Notes: generated by a model not told the origin, from the letters alone. DNA of 64,000 nucleotides from Dillenia suffruticosa (GCA_033439265.1 JAVTVX010000017.1:8206001-8270000); one strand, 5' to 3'; shown: positions 36,475 to 48,875, numbered from the stretch's first letter. A program made the numbers and translations.

Positions 36475-37410
36475 TGAGTTTTACTCTACAGATAATGGGT
36501 ATACAAACTTGAATAGGATGTTTGACCATCAGACAATTTTAATCAATGAGACCTGCAAAAAGATCTTGATCGATGAAACCTGTAAAAAATCGCTGGAGGG
36601 TGCTCCGACGGTAGAAACTCTGATGCTCAATTCAGAGAGAAGTTTTCAAAAGGAGAAATAGATTAAAAAAGAGTTTTTTGTTATGTTTTTGTGTGTTATG
36701 TGTAAATTAAAAGAGCCTACCTGACCAATTAGTTTAATGATGTATATATAGCCTTTGTATGTGAGTTTTGTATGTATTTGAGACGTTAAAACTCTAGTTT
36801 TCTTATAAAAGTATTTCAAAATTATAGAAATTATGGTGAATGATTCCCAAAAATTTAAAATTCTATTATTCAAAAAAGTTCGGATCATCAAAAGATTTCT
36901 TTTCTTATTAGTAGTAGTCAAAAGTTTTTTTCTCGATTACAAAAGTTTGTCCGTGTGATTTAAAGGAAAGTAAACATTGCTTTTAGCTAGATAGTGACAA
37001 TAGTGACACCAAGACCAATACTTGTTGGCGTAGGTGGGATGGATACTTTCATCTCTTAATCAAATCAGGAGTTTGACTCTATCTGAACACGGAAAAAATA
37101 ATATAGAGAAATCCACACCACAAAGTGGGCTCTACAGTGGTTGATCCAAATTAGTCGGAGTGAAACTTTGGATATTGAGTGATAGCCAAACTATAGTACC
37201 GAAAAAAATAGTGATATCGAGTACCAAGAAGATGTGGAGACCGACCAGCTAGCTGACTATTGAGAACGATCTAACCAACAAATACTAAGAGGGTGGGTCG
37301 TGTCTATTAATTTGGGAGATAAATATCGTATTAATGACACGTTTGATACGTTATGTCGATTGGATTATAGGTTCGGAGAGTTTTAAGTCTCATAATAGGC
37401 ATTTGGGCCA
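36475..37410 (-). repeat. right (5') LTR of the gypsy element, carrying a SINE
   Basis: It starts tgagttttactctaca at 36475, directly next to the gag leader, and ends near atttgggcca at 37410. It is about 725 bp without the SINE. It lacks the CACTA insertion found in the other LTR: at 36935-36950 the sequence runs gattac-aaaagtttgtc without a break. Confidence 0.85.
37017..37208 (+). mobile_element. tRNA-derived SINE inserted in the gypsy LTR
   Basis: About 192 bp with a polymerase III promoter: box A tggcgtaggtgg at about 37026-37037 and box B ggagtttgactc at about 37068-37079. It ends in a short A run. Imperfect target duplications flank it: tagtgacaccaagacc (37001-37016) and tagtgatatcgagtacc (37209-37225). 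The other LTR has the single uninterrupted site tagtgacaccgagtact at 32971-32987. Confidence 0.85.
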
Positions 37411-40400
37411 TGATCCATAGGTAATAAAAGATATCTTTAGGGCCAACAAAGCAAGTTCATAAGGTAAAACAAATTAGGGGAGTCAAAGTCAAAGAAGCGA
37501 TTGCCCATTTTAGGGGCGTGGGCTTGGCAAACTCTGCGTGACCACAAGCTACTTAATCGGCCCGCTGGTCAACCCAAAATAGTCCACCTAAAAGAAAGGC
37601 CTAATCGGTGGTGTAGTCATTTGCTGTTACAGTTTCATACTAGCTTCCACAAGAAATGCCCAATTCAGACGCCCAAAAAAAATTCTAATTTCTAAGTAGA
37701 AATTTTATTTTGTAATTTCTTGTTTGACTCTTAAGATAATAATTGTAAAATTATGAACTGTTCTATTACTTGATTTTGAATAAAAGGTAAGCTTTGACGT
37801 GGGCAACAAAATTTAGTAATGCTTCTTAAAATTGGCCAATTGAAGCATGGCGTGTCATCAGTGTTTTCCATATCTAACCATCGAATTCTGCTCCATTATC
37901 AAGGAATGCTTTTGCCGTTGTACTTCTATCCATGGTACATGCGACTACCAAAAAGGGGAGAAGGGGGGGAGGAAATTCCTGAAGATCCTAGTTGAAATAT
38001 GGAGTAGGTTATTACTAATTTGTGAATTTCATAATGAGCAACAAGAGTGATCCTTTTTATTTTTTTTTTTACAAAAAATAACAATCTCAGACGGAATCGA
38101 AATGAGGAAAAGAGAATTAAAATGGGAAAACTTGACCGTTTGAGATGTTCCCAGGGACAATCTTTTTTTATTACCATTACAAGTGATATTAGATGATAGG
38201 ATAATGCTTTATGTATCACACTTGATTTTTTACTATTTTGTAACACTTATTTGATATAATGAGAAATAAAAAAGAAGAATCAATAATAATAATAAAAAAA
38301 TAAAAAAATAAAAAAAAAATCGGTTGCGAAAAACAACAGAAAGCATTATCCTAGAAGATAACCGATCGTGTTACTTTTCCTCGACAATTGTATTGTCCGC
38401 AACCTATCTTAGGCCACCTGTGACCCCTTTCAAGGCCACCGCCGGGTGGCTTCAACTCCAAGATCTGAACAAGAAATCAGGCGTTCAGGGCATGCTTTTC
38501 TAGGCCAAGCTCAAAGATCTTTCCATGGCAGCGTAAAAAACCAAATACAAATAAACAAATAGATGAACAACTAAAAGGAATCATTCTTATATGCGAAACA
38601 CGACCATCCACTCTCAATCTTACATTTAAAATAACTAAATTCACCAAAAAAAAAAAAGAAAAAAGAAAACAGAAAATAACTAATCACATAACCAAGAAAA
38701 AAAGAGTTAATTTTCAAATTTTATGTTCCCATGGTCTTGCTCTAGGATCTAGTTTTTCCATTTTCCATACTTAATTCTCATATCTGTGTCAATTTCCTTT
38801 GGAAATAAAACCAATCCATGGCACCTCTCTAGTAAACTCTAGTACGCACGCGAAATTTGAATTGTATAAAGGAGTTGTCTCTTTCATTATCCTCCTCACA
38901 GTTTCAAAGATTCATGGTAAGTTGCTAAGTTTTGGTCAGCAAGAGCAGGAGATACAGGAAGAAGCTAAGATTTCATCCTGAGCCCTTTATTTCCTCCTAC
39001 ATTGTACAAAATTGTCTGTGGAAAAAATAATATCGGGTGTCGCAATCAATTATCTACTTTATAATATACAAAATTATCATTAACCTGCAATCGACATTAG
39101 AGCCTATTATGGCAAGCAACCTAATCTTCTGTTACGTTTGAACAAATTTTCTTTGCTCGTAGCCTACTTATTCTGACCTTTTTCTATGACCCTTTCCAGT
39201 GCCGCGTGGTTCGGACATTATCATAAGTGATTTACTCATTTGAAAGAGCCAAAAAGATGTGTGGGGTAGTTAATTTAATTGTTTCAATTGCATAACCTAA
39301 TCTTCAAAGTTTTTATTTACGAGTGGTTATTTCCAATAATTTAAAAAAAAAAAAAGAAAAAAAGAAAAATACCAAGTTTCTAAATGAATAATAGTATTTA
39401 TTATGGTTATATGATACTTTATGCTGCAGTTTATGGTAAATTTCGTTATAAATAAAAATTCAAAATTTTAAGGAACTAACTACAAACTACCTTTTATGTT
39501 GCTTATATGATTAAAATACATGATAAATAACATTTTGACAAGGTATCTATGATGCTTAATAAATCAAATTTTCAAACAATTATTATGTTTGAATTTAATA
39601 TCATCAGCTAAAATCAACCATATATGGGATTCATAGTTTGAAGCTAAAGCCATTCTAAACTCGTTTTGTATGGATCGGAACAAATGTCAAAGATAAAGTA
39701 ACCTTCACATATAGTTAGTGGCCATTTTCTTCACATGAGGTGTTTGGTGTCCTTCAAAATAAACAACGTCGTTCAATTCAAGGTCTTTCTCGTACTGTGT
39801 CAAAATCTCTCTTGGGTACATTTTATTGTCGGAGATTTAAAAGTTGAAGGAGAGGCAGCAGTGGCTTGCAATATTTGAGATTGTGGGATTATGGGCTCTT
39901 TCCTGAGTTCTGGGCCGGCATCTGGCTTTTGTTGCTCCTAGCCATTGCTCAAATCAGAGATTTTTTTGACTTTTCTTGCAATTTTTGGGGTTGTGTCTCA
40001 CCCCCGCTGGTGTATGGCTCACCCGTCTGTGGCTTGCTTCGTCTGGAAAGGTTTGTGATTGCATCCCACTCCTGTCTGCCTTTCGTTTTTTGGGCTTTGC
40101 CTCATTTTAGACCAAAGCGAAGAAAACCTCTCTTGAGTACTGCTTAGCAAAAGAAAAAAGAAAAAAGGATAGGAATTGAAAATTTAAAAATCAATTTTTT
40201 GTTTAATAAAAATATCTCCAGGGTTCTGGATATTTACTTGAGGAATTGAAATTTTAAATATGAAAATAGTTTTTTCTTTGAGGGGAAATCGCTATCCATA
40301 TTTCTGGACGTGCTTAGAGTTATTATAGCAGGACCCACCCACCGTGTCCTGTTCATTTTATTTACTTTTTTTTTCACATATAATCTCTTTTGGCACAACA

Positions 40401-41502
40401 ATTAAATTATAAAACAAACAAGTATGGGACCTCTGGCCGTTGATAATGCTTCAATGGCTCGAAAATCTTTTATTGTTTAATATATATATATATCTATGTC
40501 TTTGTCACACCTAAAGATAATCAATCGAGCAACACTCATTTGGTGAAAGAAATATTTGATATTTTGCAATAAAGTATGGGTAGTATTTGATATTTTACTG
40601 GGACAGACAATCAAGCCTTTCACTTGAGAGAGAAACAGAGACAGAGACCATTCCCTAATTGAAGCACTTTTTTGAATAAAAAACTTGCCGAATGAAACAC
40701 AATTCATCACAAATATATTAAATAAAAAAAAAAAAAAAAGGAACATTGAACTATCAATCCATGTCCCTTCTCCAACATTCTGGACCCTTTCTCAAAGGTT
40801 AAGCGAAAAAATCATGGGCATTGTGAACAGAATCAGAATTCTACTCATCACTATAAAGCAACCAATACTGAAGAAATTATTATTATTATTGACACATTAA
40901 AGTTAAAAAAGACGAAGGCCCACCAAATATATATGGAGAAATGATGCTTAAAAAATAAAAAATAAAAACGAAATTTGGTTGGGGGCGTGGTCCATTCACT
41001 CAAATGGATCAAATGATCGGATTTCCCAATCCCCACCATATCTGATTAATCTTAAATCAGACATAAATTATCAAATTAATTATTCCTACTTTAGAAGGAG
41101 GGATTCTTATAACCAGCTCACCCACTTTGTCTTTATTCTTTTTCCCTGTTTTTTTATTTATTTATTTTTATTTAAAAATGATTTGACATGTTCCTTGTTG
41201 GGGGCTTTTGTTATTTTTCCTGCCACCATAAGTTTGTATTTTAAACCTCATCTTCTCTTTGGCTTGGATATGAAATTAAAAATACTTTTAGGCTTTAAAT
41301 TATGAACATGGCACATTATCTTATGCGAGCAATATGGGTTTAAATGAACAACAGAAGTACAAATATAATAAATTTATTTGACTGTATTTGAATTTTAGCC
41401 GTTTTTATTGTCTCGAAAACTTCTATTTATTGATAGATAATTTGATTTTCGTATTTTTCTGCTAAAGGAGATAATTCTCGATTTTATATAGTTTGTTTTA
41501 AT
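37411..41502. other. AT-rich intergenic region
   Basis: No gene was recognised. It contains A/T runs and moderately GC-rich patches (37490-37660, 38370-38540, 39850-40140) that are open in places but match no family I know. Confidence 0.5.
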
Positions 41503-41814
41503 CACTACTACTAGAAAATTATCTTTCAGAGACTGAATTTTCCGTCATTGAAAATCCAAATTTCATCATCAAAGAGTATCAGTGACGAAAAATTTTCATC
41601 GCTAAATCCGTTGTTGATAAGCACGTTGCTAATTTCTCCGACAGAATACATCCATCGCTAAAATCAATAATGGATTAGCGATAAAAAAAAAAAAAATCCA
41701 TGACTGATTAAAAAAATAAAAAAAAAAAATCAGCAAAAGCTACTCCAGGCACCTGACCCGTGCACCGTCCCGCTCGTGTGCTTCCTTTAATATGTCTAAA
41801 ATCCGCCAAGTTAC

Positions 41815-42103
41815 TCTAACAACTAATAACCATAGGATTAGTAGTTAATCATAGTTAATAGAAATAGTTAGTAGTTAATTGTGATTGTTAGATTAGTCAA
41901 TAGTTAACAAAATTTGATTAGTAGTTAAATAAAGTGATTAATAAAATTAGTATAAATAATAGTCTCTAAATCATGTAATGAGATATATTGAAATTGTATT
42001 GAAATTCCCTTCTCTTGTATTCTTTTTGTTTCTCAATTCTCTCTCTTTCTCTCCCCCTTTCTATCTCTCTATACATTTTTCCTCTCTAAAATAGATTGTT
42101 ACA
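41815..42103 (+). repeat. 5' LTR of the nested retrotransposon
   Basis: 289 bp, aligned with 42831-43018 through gattagtagttaat, tagttaacaa, agtataaatagt and atgagatatattgaaattg. It ends in CA just before the primer-binding site. Confidence 0.85.
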
Positions 42104-42347
42104 AATTGGTATCAGAGTTCACGACTTTTGACAAAACGATTAAAGAATAATAGAGGAAGCTCGATTTGATTCAAATCGACGAATTGCGACTATACGTTGA
42201 TAAAAGGTTAGATGAACTAGAAAAGAAAATTGACCAAAAATTTGAATTTTTTTTGCTAAACTAGAAACAAAATTTAATAATTTTTTGAAGATGATGGATG
42301 AAGACAAGCATGAAAAGCAGAGTATTGAAATACTTTTTTAATCTTTT

Positions 42348-42627
42348 ACTCTACCTACACTTAGTGAAGAAAATTTGAAGGTAGAAAAAAAATCTTGCAT
42401 GTCAAAAAAAAAAGTTTATAGTAAATTCTTGGCAAACTTTCCAAAAGATTGAGATTCCAATATTCATCTTGCAAAATCCATCACCTTCTACTCCTAGCGA
42501 AGAAAATTCGAAGATAAAATGAGCATCTTGGATGTCCAAATAAGAAATTATTGATGGTGGGTTTTTATCAAACTCTCCAAAAATTGAATTTCCTATTGTT
42601 TGTCTTGTAAAATTCTTCACCACCAAA
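42348..42627 (+). repeat. imperfect two-copy tandem repeat in the nested retrotransposon interior
   Basis: Two units of about 138 bp share ctac..c..agtgaagaaaatt, gcat.tTgga/catgtc, caaactttccaaaa and ttcatcttgcaaaat-type stretches. The first ends near 42487 and the second near 42625. The repeat may be a coding-repeat remnant. Confidence 0.65.
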
Positions 42628-42830
42628 AAGTTTAAGAAAAGCCTCTATCAAACATCATTTCTATTTTTCTCCTATTATTCTCATTGCAATTCAAATTACA
42701 TTTATTGTTCGTTTCCATCACTTTATCATTCAATACAAATACAAATCTTGATACAAGATTTATGGATTCAAATCTCAATTCTTGAATTTCCATCCTTGAG
42801 GACAAAGATATCTTCAAAGGAGAGAAGTAT

Positions 42831-43018
42831 TGTAACAACTACTAACCATAGGGTTAGTAGTTAATTATAATTAATAAGAATAGTTAGTGATTAATTGTGA
42901 TTGTTAGATTAGTTAATAGTTAACAAGACTTTATTAGTAGTTAAATGAACTGATTAATAGAATTAGTATAAATAGTAGTATTTAGAGCATATAATGAGAT
43001 ATATTGAAATTGTATTGA
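42831..43018 (+). repeat. truncated 3' LTR of the nested retrotransposon
   Basis: This is the first 188 bp of the LTR only. After 43018 the sequence returns to CACTA-type subterminal DNA, so the last third of this LTR was deleted. Confidence 0.8.
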
Positions 43019-44221
43019 TAGCTATATTTATTAAATAAAAGTAAAAAATAAAAAATAAAATAAAATAATAAAAAATTTGTCGCTATTCCGTTACTAAAAT
43101 TTTCATTAATAATCCGTCGTTAAAATTTTTGTCGTTAATCCGTTGCTGATAGCTGTATTTATTTTTATTAATTTTATTTTTACCTTTCACCACACGATAA
43201 AAAATTTCCGTTGTTAAAAATTTCGTCGATAATTCGTCGCTGATTGGTTTTTTACTATTCACTACTATAACAATGGATTAGCGACAGAAATATTTTCATC
43301 GCTAATCGTTCGGTATTCAGTCCGACATTAATCCATCACAAATCCGTCATCATTTCCGATGGATTTTTTTTCGTCGGTAACTTTTCGTCGTTGATTACTT
43401 GTTTTCTAGTAGTGAAATATTGAGTTAATCAATATATATCTTAATAGTATTTATTAAAATTTTCTCATAAAATTTTGTTAAGAGTTTTTCTTTTGTTGGG
43501 GGGTATTAATTATGAGAATGCCCTTACAAGGAGTTGATATCCTGTCTATGGTAATAACACGACGTTGGTTGCAGTTATCAAATAATTCAATTCTTGAATT
43601 TTTAACACAGAAAAAAAAAACAGAAATATCTTCATAAGAAATTAAATTTGTTGTTTTTAAATGTTGAGAAACAAAATTTTTATAAATTCCAAAATTTAAT
43701 CATCCCATTTGAACATTTGAATTTGCATCTATAGATAAGGCATATCATTTTGATAACGAAAAGTATAGTCCAAAAAATAAAATAAATAAATCAATTGTAA
43801 GAAGGAAAAAGAAAGCAAAAAGGAAAACTGGGGGCCAAGCAGAAGGACATGAAGGTGTCGATCCCTTTCACACAACTGTGAGTAAAAGAGACATTAAACA
43901 AAAGATTCGAGATTAGATTACATGAAAGCCTAGCTGGTCTTATTCGATTGGAGCTCCCTTCACTTTTGTCCACAATTTGAATCCTTAATTTGTTCCACTA
44001 ATGTCAGCCATTTCTCGATTTGATTCATTCTACAAAAACTGGTTCTACCAATAGCCCCCCTAGCCAGGGTTTTACTGGACCCCACTCGTGCCACCTGAAT
44101 AAACACAAAACCATAGGCACTAACTTAAAATTCTTAACAAATTCTTACGATGATAAAAAAAAGGTATATTTTTTTCGTGATAGGTATAATAAGAATAAAA
44201 AAATAAGATTTAAGAAAATTA

Positions 44222-44300
44222 ATCTTTTAATAGACTTTATAATACTCAGATCAAATTAGTAAGATAAATTTGAGATATCGATCGGATGAAAACCATAAAA
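44222..44300 (+). mobile_element. 3' fragment of a SINE
   Basis: The stretch tagactttataatactc, then tcaaattagtaagataaatttgagatatcgat, matches the 3' half of the SINE at 48.4 kb. No clear polymerase III head is seen upstream. Confidence 0.55.
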
Positions 44301-46654
44301 AAAATCCTTAACCACTCGCGTCACATTTTTCCATTATAATTATTTACTTTAAAAAAATTGTTGCTTTCCGTTAAAAAGAAAAGGAAAGAAAAAAAATCGG
44401 AATCAACGAATTCTGATATTTTTAATTAGTTGGGGGACCACTGTACAGGGACAACTTCGGCCTATTGAATTTTTTATTGACGAGCTCAATCAAAATGTGT
44501 TTGGTTTCATGTCCGATTTGAGTTGGGTTGAGAATTTTTTTTAGGAAAAAAAAATTCCTTTATTCAAAAGTTCACAAAAAGAAAAGGTATAAACAAGGGA
44601 GAAATCTTATTCCTCTCCATACGAAAAGATGAATGATTCATTACACCCCTCAGGGAGAGTCTGAAGAATAACAAAATAGTTCTTCTTTTTCGGAAGAAAC
44701 ATGATGTATAGTTCTGAAACGAATAAAGGGATTGAGATGGCAATAGGAAGAATTTTCAAAGTGCTAGAATTTTCTTTTCTGAAAATGACAAAATGTGGGG
44801 TTTGCGATTTCAACTTTATGGAATACTGATTCCATCTCTGTCTGTCCAAACTTAGAATCAAATCTCTAATTTTCAAAGTTGTAATATACACCTCATTTCC
44901 TTATGTTGGCCAGAACCCAGAGGTTAGACAGAGCCTCGTCACCCCTCATCTTTTTATGCAGCAGGAAAAAAAAAATTAATAATGTTAAGCGAAAAAAGGG
45001 AGCACCATCACCCTCATGATTTATTCTCCGTTTCTTTACTTTGTTTGATCATCACAACAAAGTAAAACTTGCACCTTAAAAAAAAATAGAAAATTCAATT
45101 ACTGCGCTTTAAATATACTTCCTTGACAAAGGTCCTAGAAATTTTTCTACAGGAGTCAAATTATATTCTTAAAAATTCATAATTAAAATAAAAAATTATA
45201 TAATTAAAATTTTAGTAACAACAGTAATATATAAATCTCACAATAAAATATAGCGTAAAAATTTTCAAAAATTTTTTAGTACAAAAATCAACATCAAATT
45301 ACTTAACTCTTGCTCTAAAAAGAGAGACTAAGGTCCTAGGTAGGGCTTGAGAGAAAAGAAAAAGAAAAAAATGAAAAAAGAGAAAAGAGAAAAAAGAAAA
45401 GAAAATGTCATATATTAACAAGAATGAAAAAAAAAAGTTATCAAGAAGAAAGTAACACGACCAAAAAACTAAAAACTCCAAAATAAAACATTTAGCATTT
45501 ATGAGTTTTTATTTTAAAAAAAATGGTGATACTACCACCACTTTTCTTTTATGGAGCTTATAAGTTATTTTATTTTTATCTATAAACTAATAAATTTCCC
45601 TTATTAATATTTCATTATTGGATGTTTACCGTTTTCATGTCAATAAATAACTATTAACATGATATTGATATTATTTTTCTATTTTTTGTCATTTTAATAC
45701 TTTCCGTCACATGTGAAGCGAATGTTGTGAGGTGAGTGCTTCTGAAATTAGGGGGGAAGCCTTGAAACCGAAAAAGAAAAACACTGTGGAGGTAAAGTGT
45801 TGCAAACCAATGGGCTCATTCGGAAGTTACTGGAGAAACAAAAAGGCAGCGCTGCAAACCTGAGGCTAATTAAAAAGAATTGCAGGCAACAATTGTTAAT
45901 GGAGACTATTGTCAATTACAATAGCCGGTGAGAAATTGATTTGCTTAGTCGTAGGCCTTTTTTTTTCTGGGGTTTTGGGGGGGGGGGAGTTAAAACTAAA
46001 CTAGGAGAGAGATGCCATGCAATTTTATCAAAAGATTAATAATATATTATAATAAAATTTTATTTTTATCATAAAATTGAATTGTTAAGATATATATTTA
46101 AAAAAAATCGAGTTAATGGTAAAATTTTAAAATGTCTCTTAAAATATAATATAACAAAAGGTTAAAAAGAAAAAAGAAAAAAAAAAGATTAAAGAGGTGA
46201 AATGTCTTGTACCCTTTTTAACTTTTAAAAGCTTGATGTATAAATATTTTTGAAATCTTAGGAGGCCTTGCCTCGCATGCATAAGTACATTTTTCTGTTC
46301 TCTCGCTTCGCCAAATATGATTTCAAGTAACATAAAGAGGACAGGAATATTCGGAAATGCAATAAAGTATTAAAATAAAAAATAAAAAAAAATAAAAAAC
46401 TGGAAAAGGAGTCGTTAAATGAGGAGAGGGATTCCACAATGCAAAATTTTGTCGCCGGATGGCCATTAGGTACAAATTCACTTAATGCATGGGCACGTGG
46501 TACTTGGAGCGTGGGTCCAAATCTTGCCGACCATACACTACCCTTCCACCACCTACGAACAAAGCGGTGGGGCCGGTCCAGGCTCATCCATCATCTATCA
46601 GAGTTTCCGATTTAATACGTAAGAGAACTATCTCAAAAAGAACTATATAAAAAA

Positions 46655-46800
46655 AAGATTATCTGATATCAAAGTGAGAATCATCCAAAAATAGAAAAGA
46701 ATTATCTGGTATCGGAGTGAGAGTCGTCTAAAGAGTAAAATGACTACCCGTCTAAGTGAAAGTCGTCTAGAGTAAAAATCATTAAAAATGAGAGTTGTCC
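46655..46800 (+). repeat. degenerate direct repeats of about 45 bp
   Basis: Three imperfect units share the pattern gattatctg(a/g)tatc..agtgag followed by a(t/g)tcgtc(t/c)aaagag. The third unit is partial (gtctaagtgaaagtcgtctag). The origin is unknown. Confidence 0.5.
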
Positions 46801-47370
46801 GTGAACGTCCGACTTCTCAGAGAAGGATAATGTTATAAATTACACATTGAATTCTTAAGAAATTATAAAATTATAATTATATTTAATAGACTCTCTATCT
46901 AATATGTTGATCTTCTTAATTGAGTTTTTTTAGAATTTAAATCGTGACATATTCTTCTTGACTGATGTAGGGCCCAACCCGGCTCCCTCTTCTATTATTT
47001 ATTTATTTATTTCTTGCGATTAGAATGGGACCACCGCCGCCATTCGGTGTTTATGTGAGAAGCCGCAGTACAGTTGCACACCGACAGCTGTCAAAACGTA
47101 AAATTATTCAATTTATTTATTTACTGATTTTGTGAATTTTAGGCTGGAAATTTCCTCGGACGCACGAAACAAACGTTACACTCAAACTGAAACCGTACCG
47201 AGAGAAAACCGTTTCCGGTCGAAACACTGCAAAAATTATATATATATTTATATATATGTTTTGAACAACAACAATTATGAAAACATGTACATTTACAAAA
47301 ATCCCAAACCCGGATAAAATATTTATATATAAACTTTTTATCACCCATATATCCCAATAAAAATACTACA

Positions 47371-47375
<5 letters not shown>

Positions 47376-47404
<29 letters not shown>
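47376..47404. repeat. (TA)n microsatellite
   Basis: An uninterrupted TA run of about 14 units. Confidence 0.9.
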
Positions 47405-47406
<2 letters not shown>

Positions 47407-48352
47407 CAAAAGTAGAATCTAAAATATTAGTATTCAAAATTACTAGTTCCGAAAAAAAGAGAAAAAATGAACTACACCACATTTCTGCTCCTTGACTATC
47501 TTGCTCACGGTTCAATTTGTGTTAAAATTTTTCCATTTTAAGACATGATGCTAATAGTAACCACAAAATTTTATTTAATTTGGTATATTCTTGACAAAGA
47601 AATTATTTTCTTCCTAAAATAGGGATGAACGAAGGAATATTTTTTTTCCCTGTTGACAATAAAATACCAATTAATAAATGAAAAACATATAGAAAGAAAA
47701 AATCTGGATATCCTCGTTAGGAACAAAAGAATTCGAAGATGAGGAAGATGTTCTCTCATCTCCAAAAAATGGAATCCAATTTATGAAATTTGGTTTTTTT
47801 TCTATTTCTTTTTTTTTTTTTTTTTAGGGGGATTGAGCGGACGTTCTTGAGGTCCGACTATAAAAATATCTTTCTAATAAGCTATATCCGATTTCTATAT
47901 CTTTGCTTTTAATTAACCTCTAAACAAAAAATTTAACATTCTCTTTTGAATAATTACCAAGTTAAAATTTTTTGAACCATTGTTTAGGTGACTTGCGCAA
48001 AAGTATCTTCCCCATTTATTATATTCAATGCATCATCTGAACTTATTTAATGCACCACCCATTAGTATATTTGGTACTTTTAGGGAAAAGAAAAGATAGC
48101 ATATTCCGTAGATTTTAATAAATTAAAAATAATAATAGATGTGAGAAAATAAGAAAATGTAAGAACTTATTTCTCCATTCTTGGTAAGTAGATTATTTGT
48201 TACAAATCGGCATTCAGATTTCACTAACTAATTTGGCGTGAACATTGTAGAACCATTTGTGGAGAGGTTAGTTCTCTCAAATCTTATTTCTCCATTCTAT
48301 TTTTCGAATCTGAGACCTATAGTTAAGAAAATATAGCATTCGAATGCTACAC

Positions 48353-48523
48353 CTGTAAGATTTTGAGTGATTACGACCATTCTATACTTTTAATCAGAGA
48401 TTTTGAGTTTGAACGTTAGGAATGATGAAAAAGGATTTGTGAGAATCAATCGCTAAAATAGACTTTATAATACTCGAATCAAATTAGTTAGGTAAAACTT
48501 GGATACCGATAGTGAAAAAAAAA
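48353..48523 (+). mobile_element. SINE
   Basis: A tRNA-like head (tgagtgattacgaccattc as box A, gagtttgaacg as box B at about 48405-48415) is followed by the module tagactttataatactcg and aaattagttaggtaaaactt. It ends in an A run at 48514-48523. Target duplications are not clear. Confidence 0.65.
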
Positions 48524-48844
48524 TCAAGTTTTATTTATGTATAGGAATGGACTTTACTATGTTTAATAAAAATAATTTCAATGCAAATCATACTTACCGA
48601 TATCTAAAGAAAGCGTAAAGCTAAAACCCTCTTTTTGTGGCATGAATTTTAATTATTTCATTTAATAATTGCTATAAATATCAATAGAAAAATATTATGA
48701 GATTAATTTTGGAAATCTCAATTTAGAATAAAAATATTCACCATTAACACTAGTAAATATCATTTTAAATAATGATTTCAAGTGACAATATTTATTAAAT
48801 TTATGATTTTTAAATATAATCTAGAAAAATATGTCAATACAAGA

Positions 48845-48875
<31 letters not shown>

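Larger units (their letters stand above)
31367..37410 (-). mobile_element. Ty3/gypsy LTR retrotransposon, gag-protease only, minus strand
   Basis: Two LTRs (31367-33131 and 36475-37410) flank an interior of about 3.3 kb. The interior carries minus-strand gag and protease remnants but no reverse transcriptase, RNase H or integrase. The LTRs align over about 650-730 bp once a CACTA element (left) and a SINE (right) are removed. The element is old: the LTRs differ at many positions, the frames are broken, and no matching 5-bp target duplication is seen. The missing pol could be a deletion, or this could be a gag-only non-autonomous family. Confidence 0.85.
41815..43018 (+). mobile_element. small internally deleted LTR retrotransposon nested in the CACTA element
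   Basis: The 5' LTR is 41815-42103 (starts tctaacaactaataacc, ends gttaca). A tRNA-Met-type primer site ttggtatcagag follows at about 42106-42117. The interior is about 730 bp with no pol domain. A purine-rich tract (aaaggagagaag, about 42816-42828) precedes the 3' LTR start tgtaacaacta at 42831. The 3' LTR is cut at about 43018, after attgaaattgtattga. The ends and the rear of the interior resemble gypsy elements; it is non-autonomous. Confidence 0.85.
41503..43414. mobile_element. second non-autonomous CACTA-type element, host of a nested retrotransposon
   Basis: It begins CACTACTACTAGAAAA at 41503 and ends TTTTCTAGTAGTG at 43414. Subterminal sequence carries repeated forms of gacgaaaaa/ttagcgacgg/cgtcgctaat. 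The left end (ttcagagactgaattttccgt) resembles the inverted right end of the copy at 31.8 kb, so they are one family. Flanking triplets are AAT and AAA, an imperfect duplication. No transposase frame is present. The middle (41815-43018) is a later LTR-retrotransposon insertion. Confidence 0.82.
43415..48352. other. AT-rich intergenic region with repeat scraps
   Basis: No gene was recognised. It holds the SINE 3' scrap at 44222-44300, a degenerate direct repeat near 46655-46800 and a TA microsatellite (47376-47404). The open frames are low-complexity Lys/Phe-rich sequence. Confidence 0.5.

Noticed and set aside
39866-40147. 93-codon plus-strand open frame, hydrophobic
   Set aside because: No recognisable domain, no homologue known to me and no splice or promoter support.
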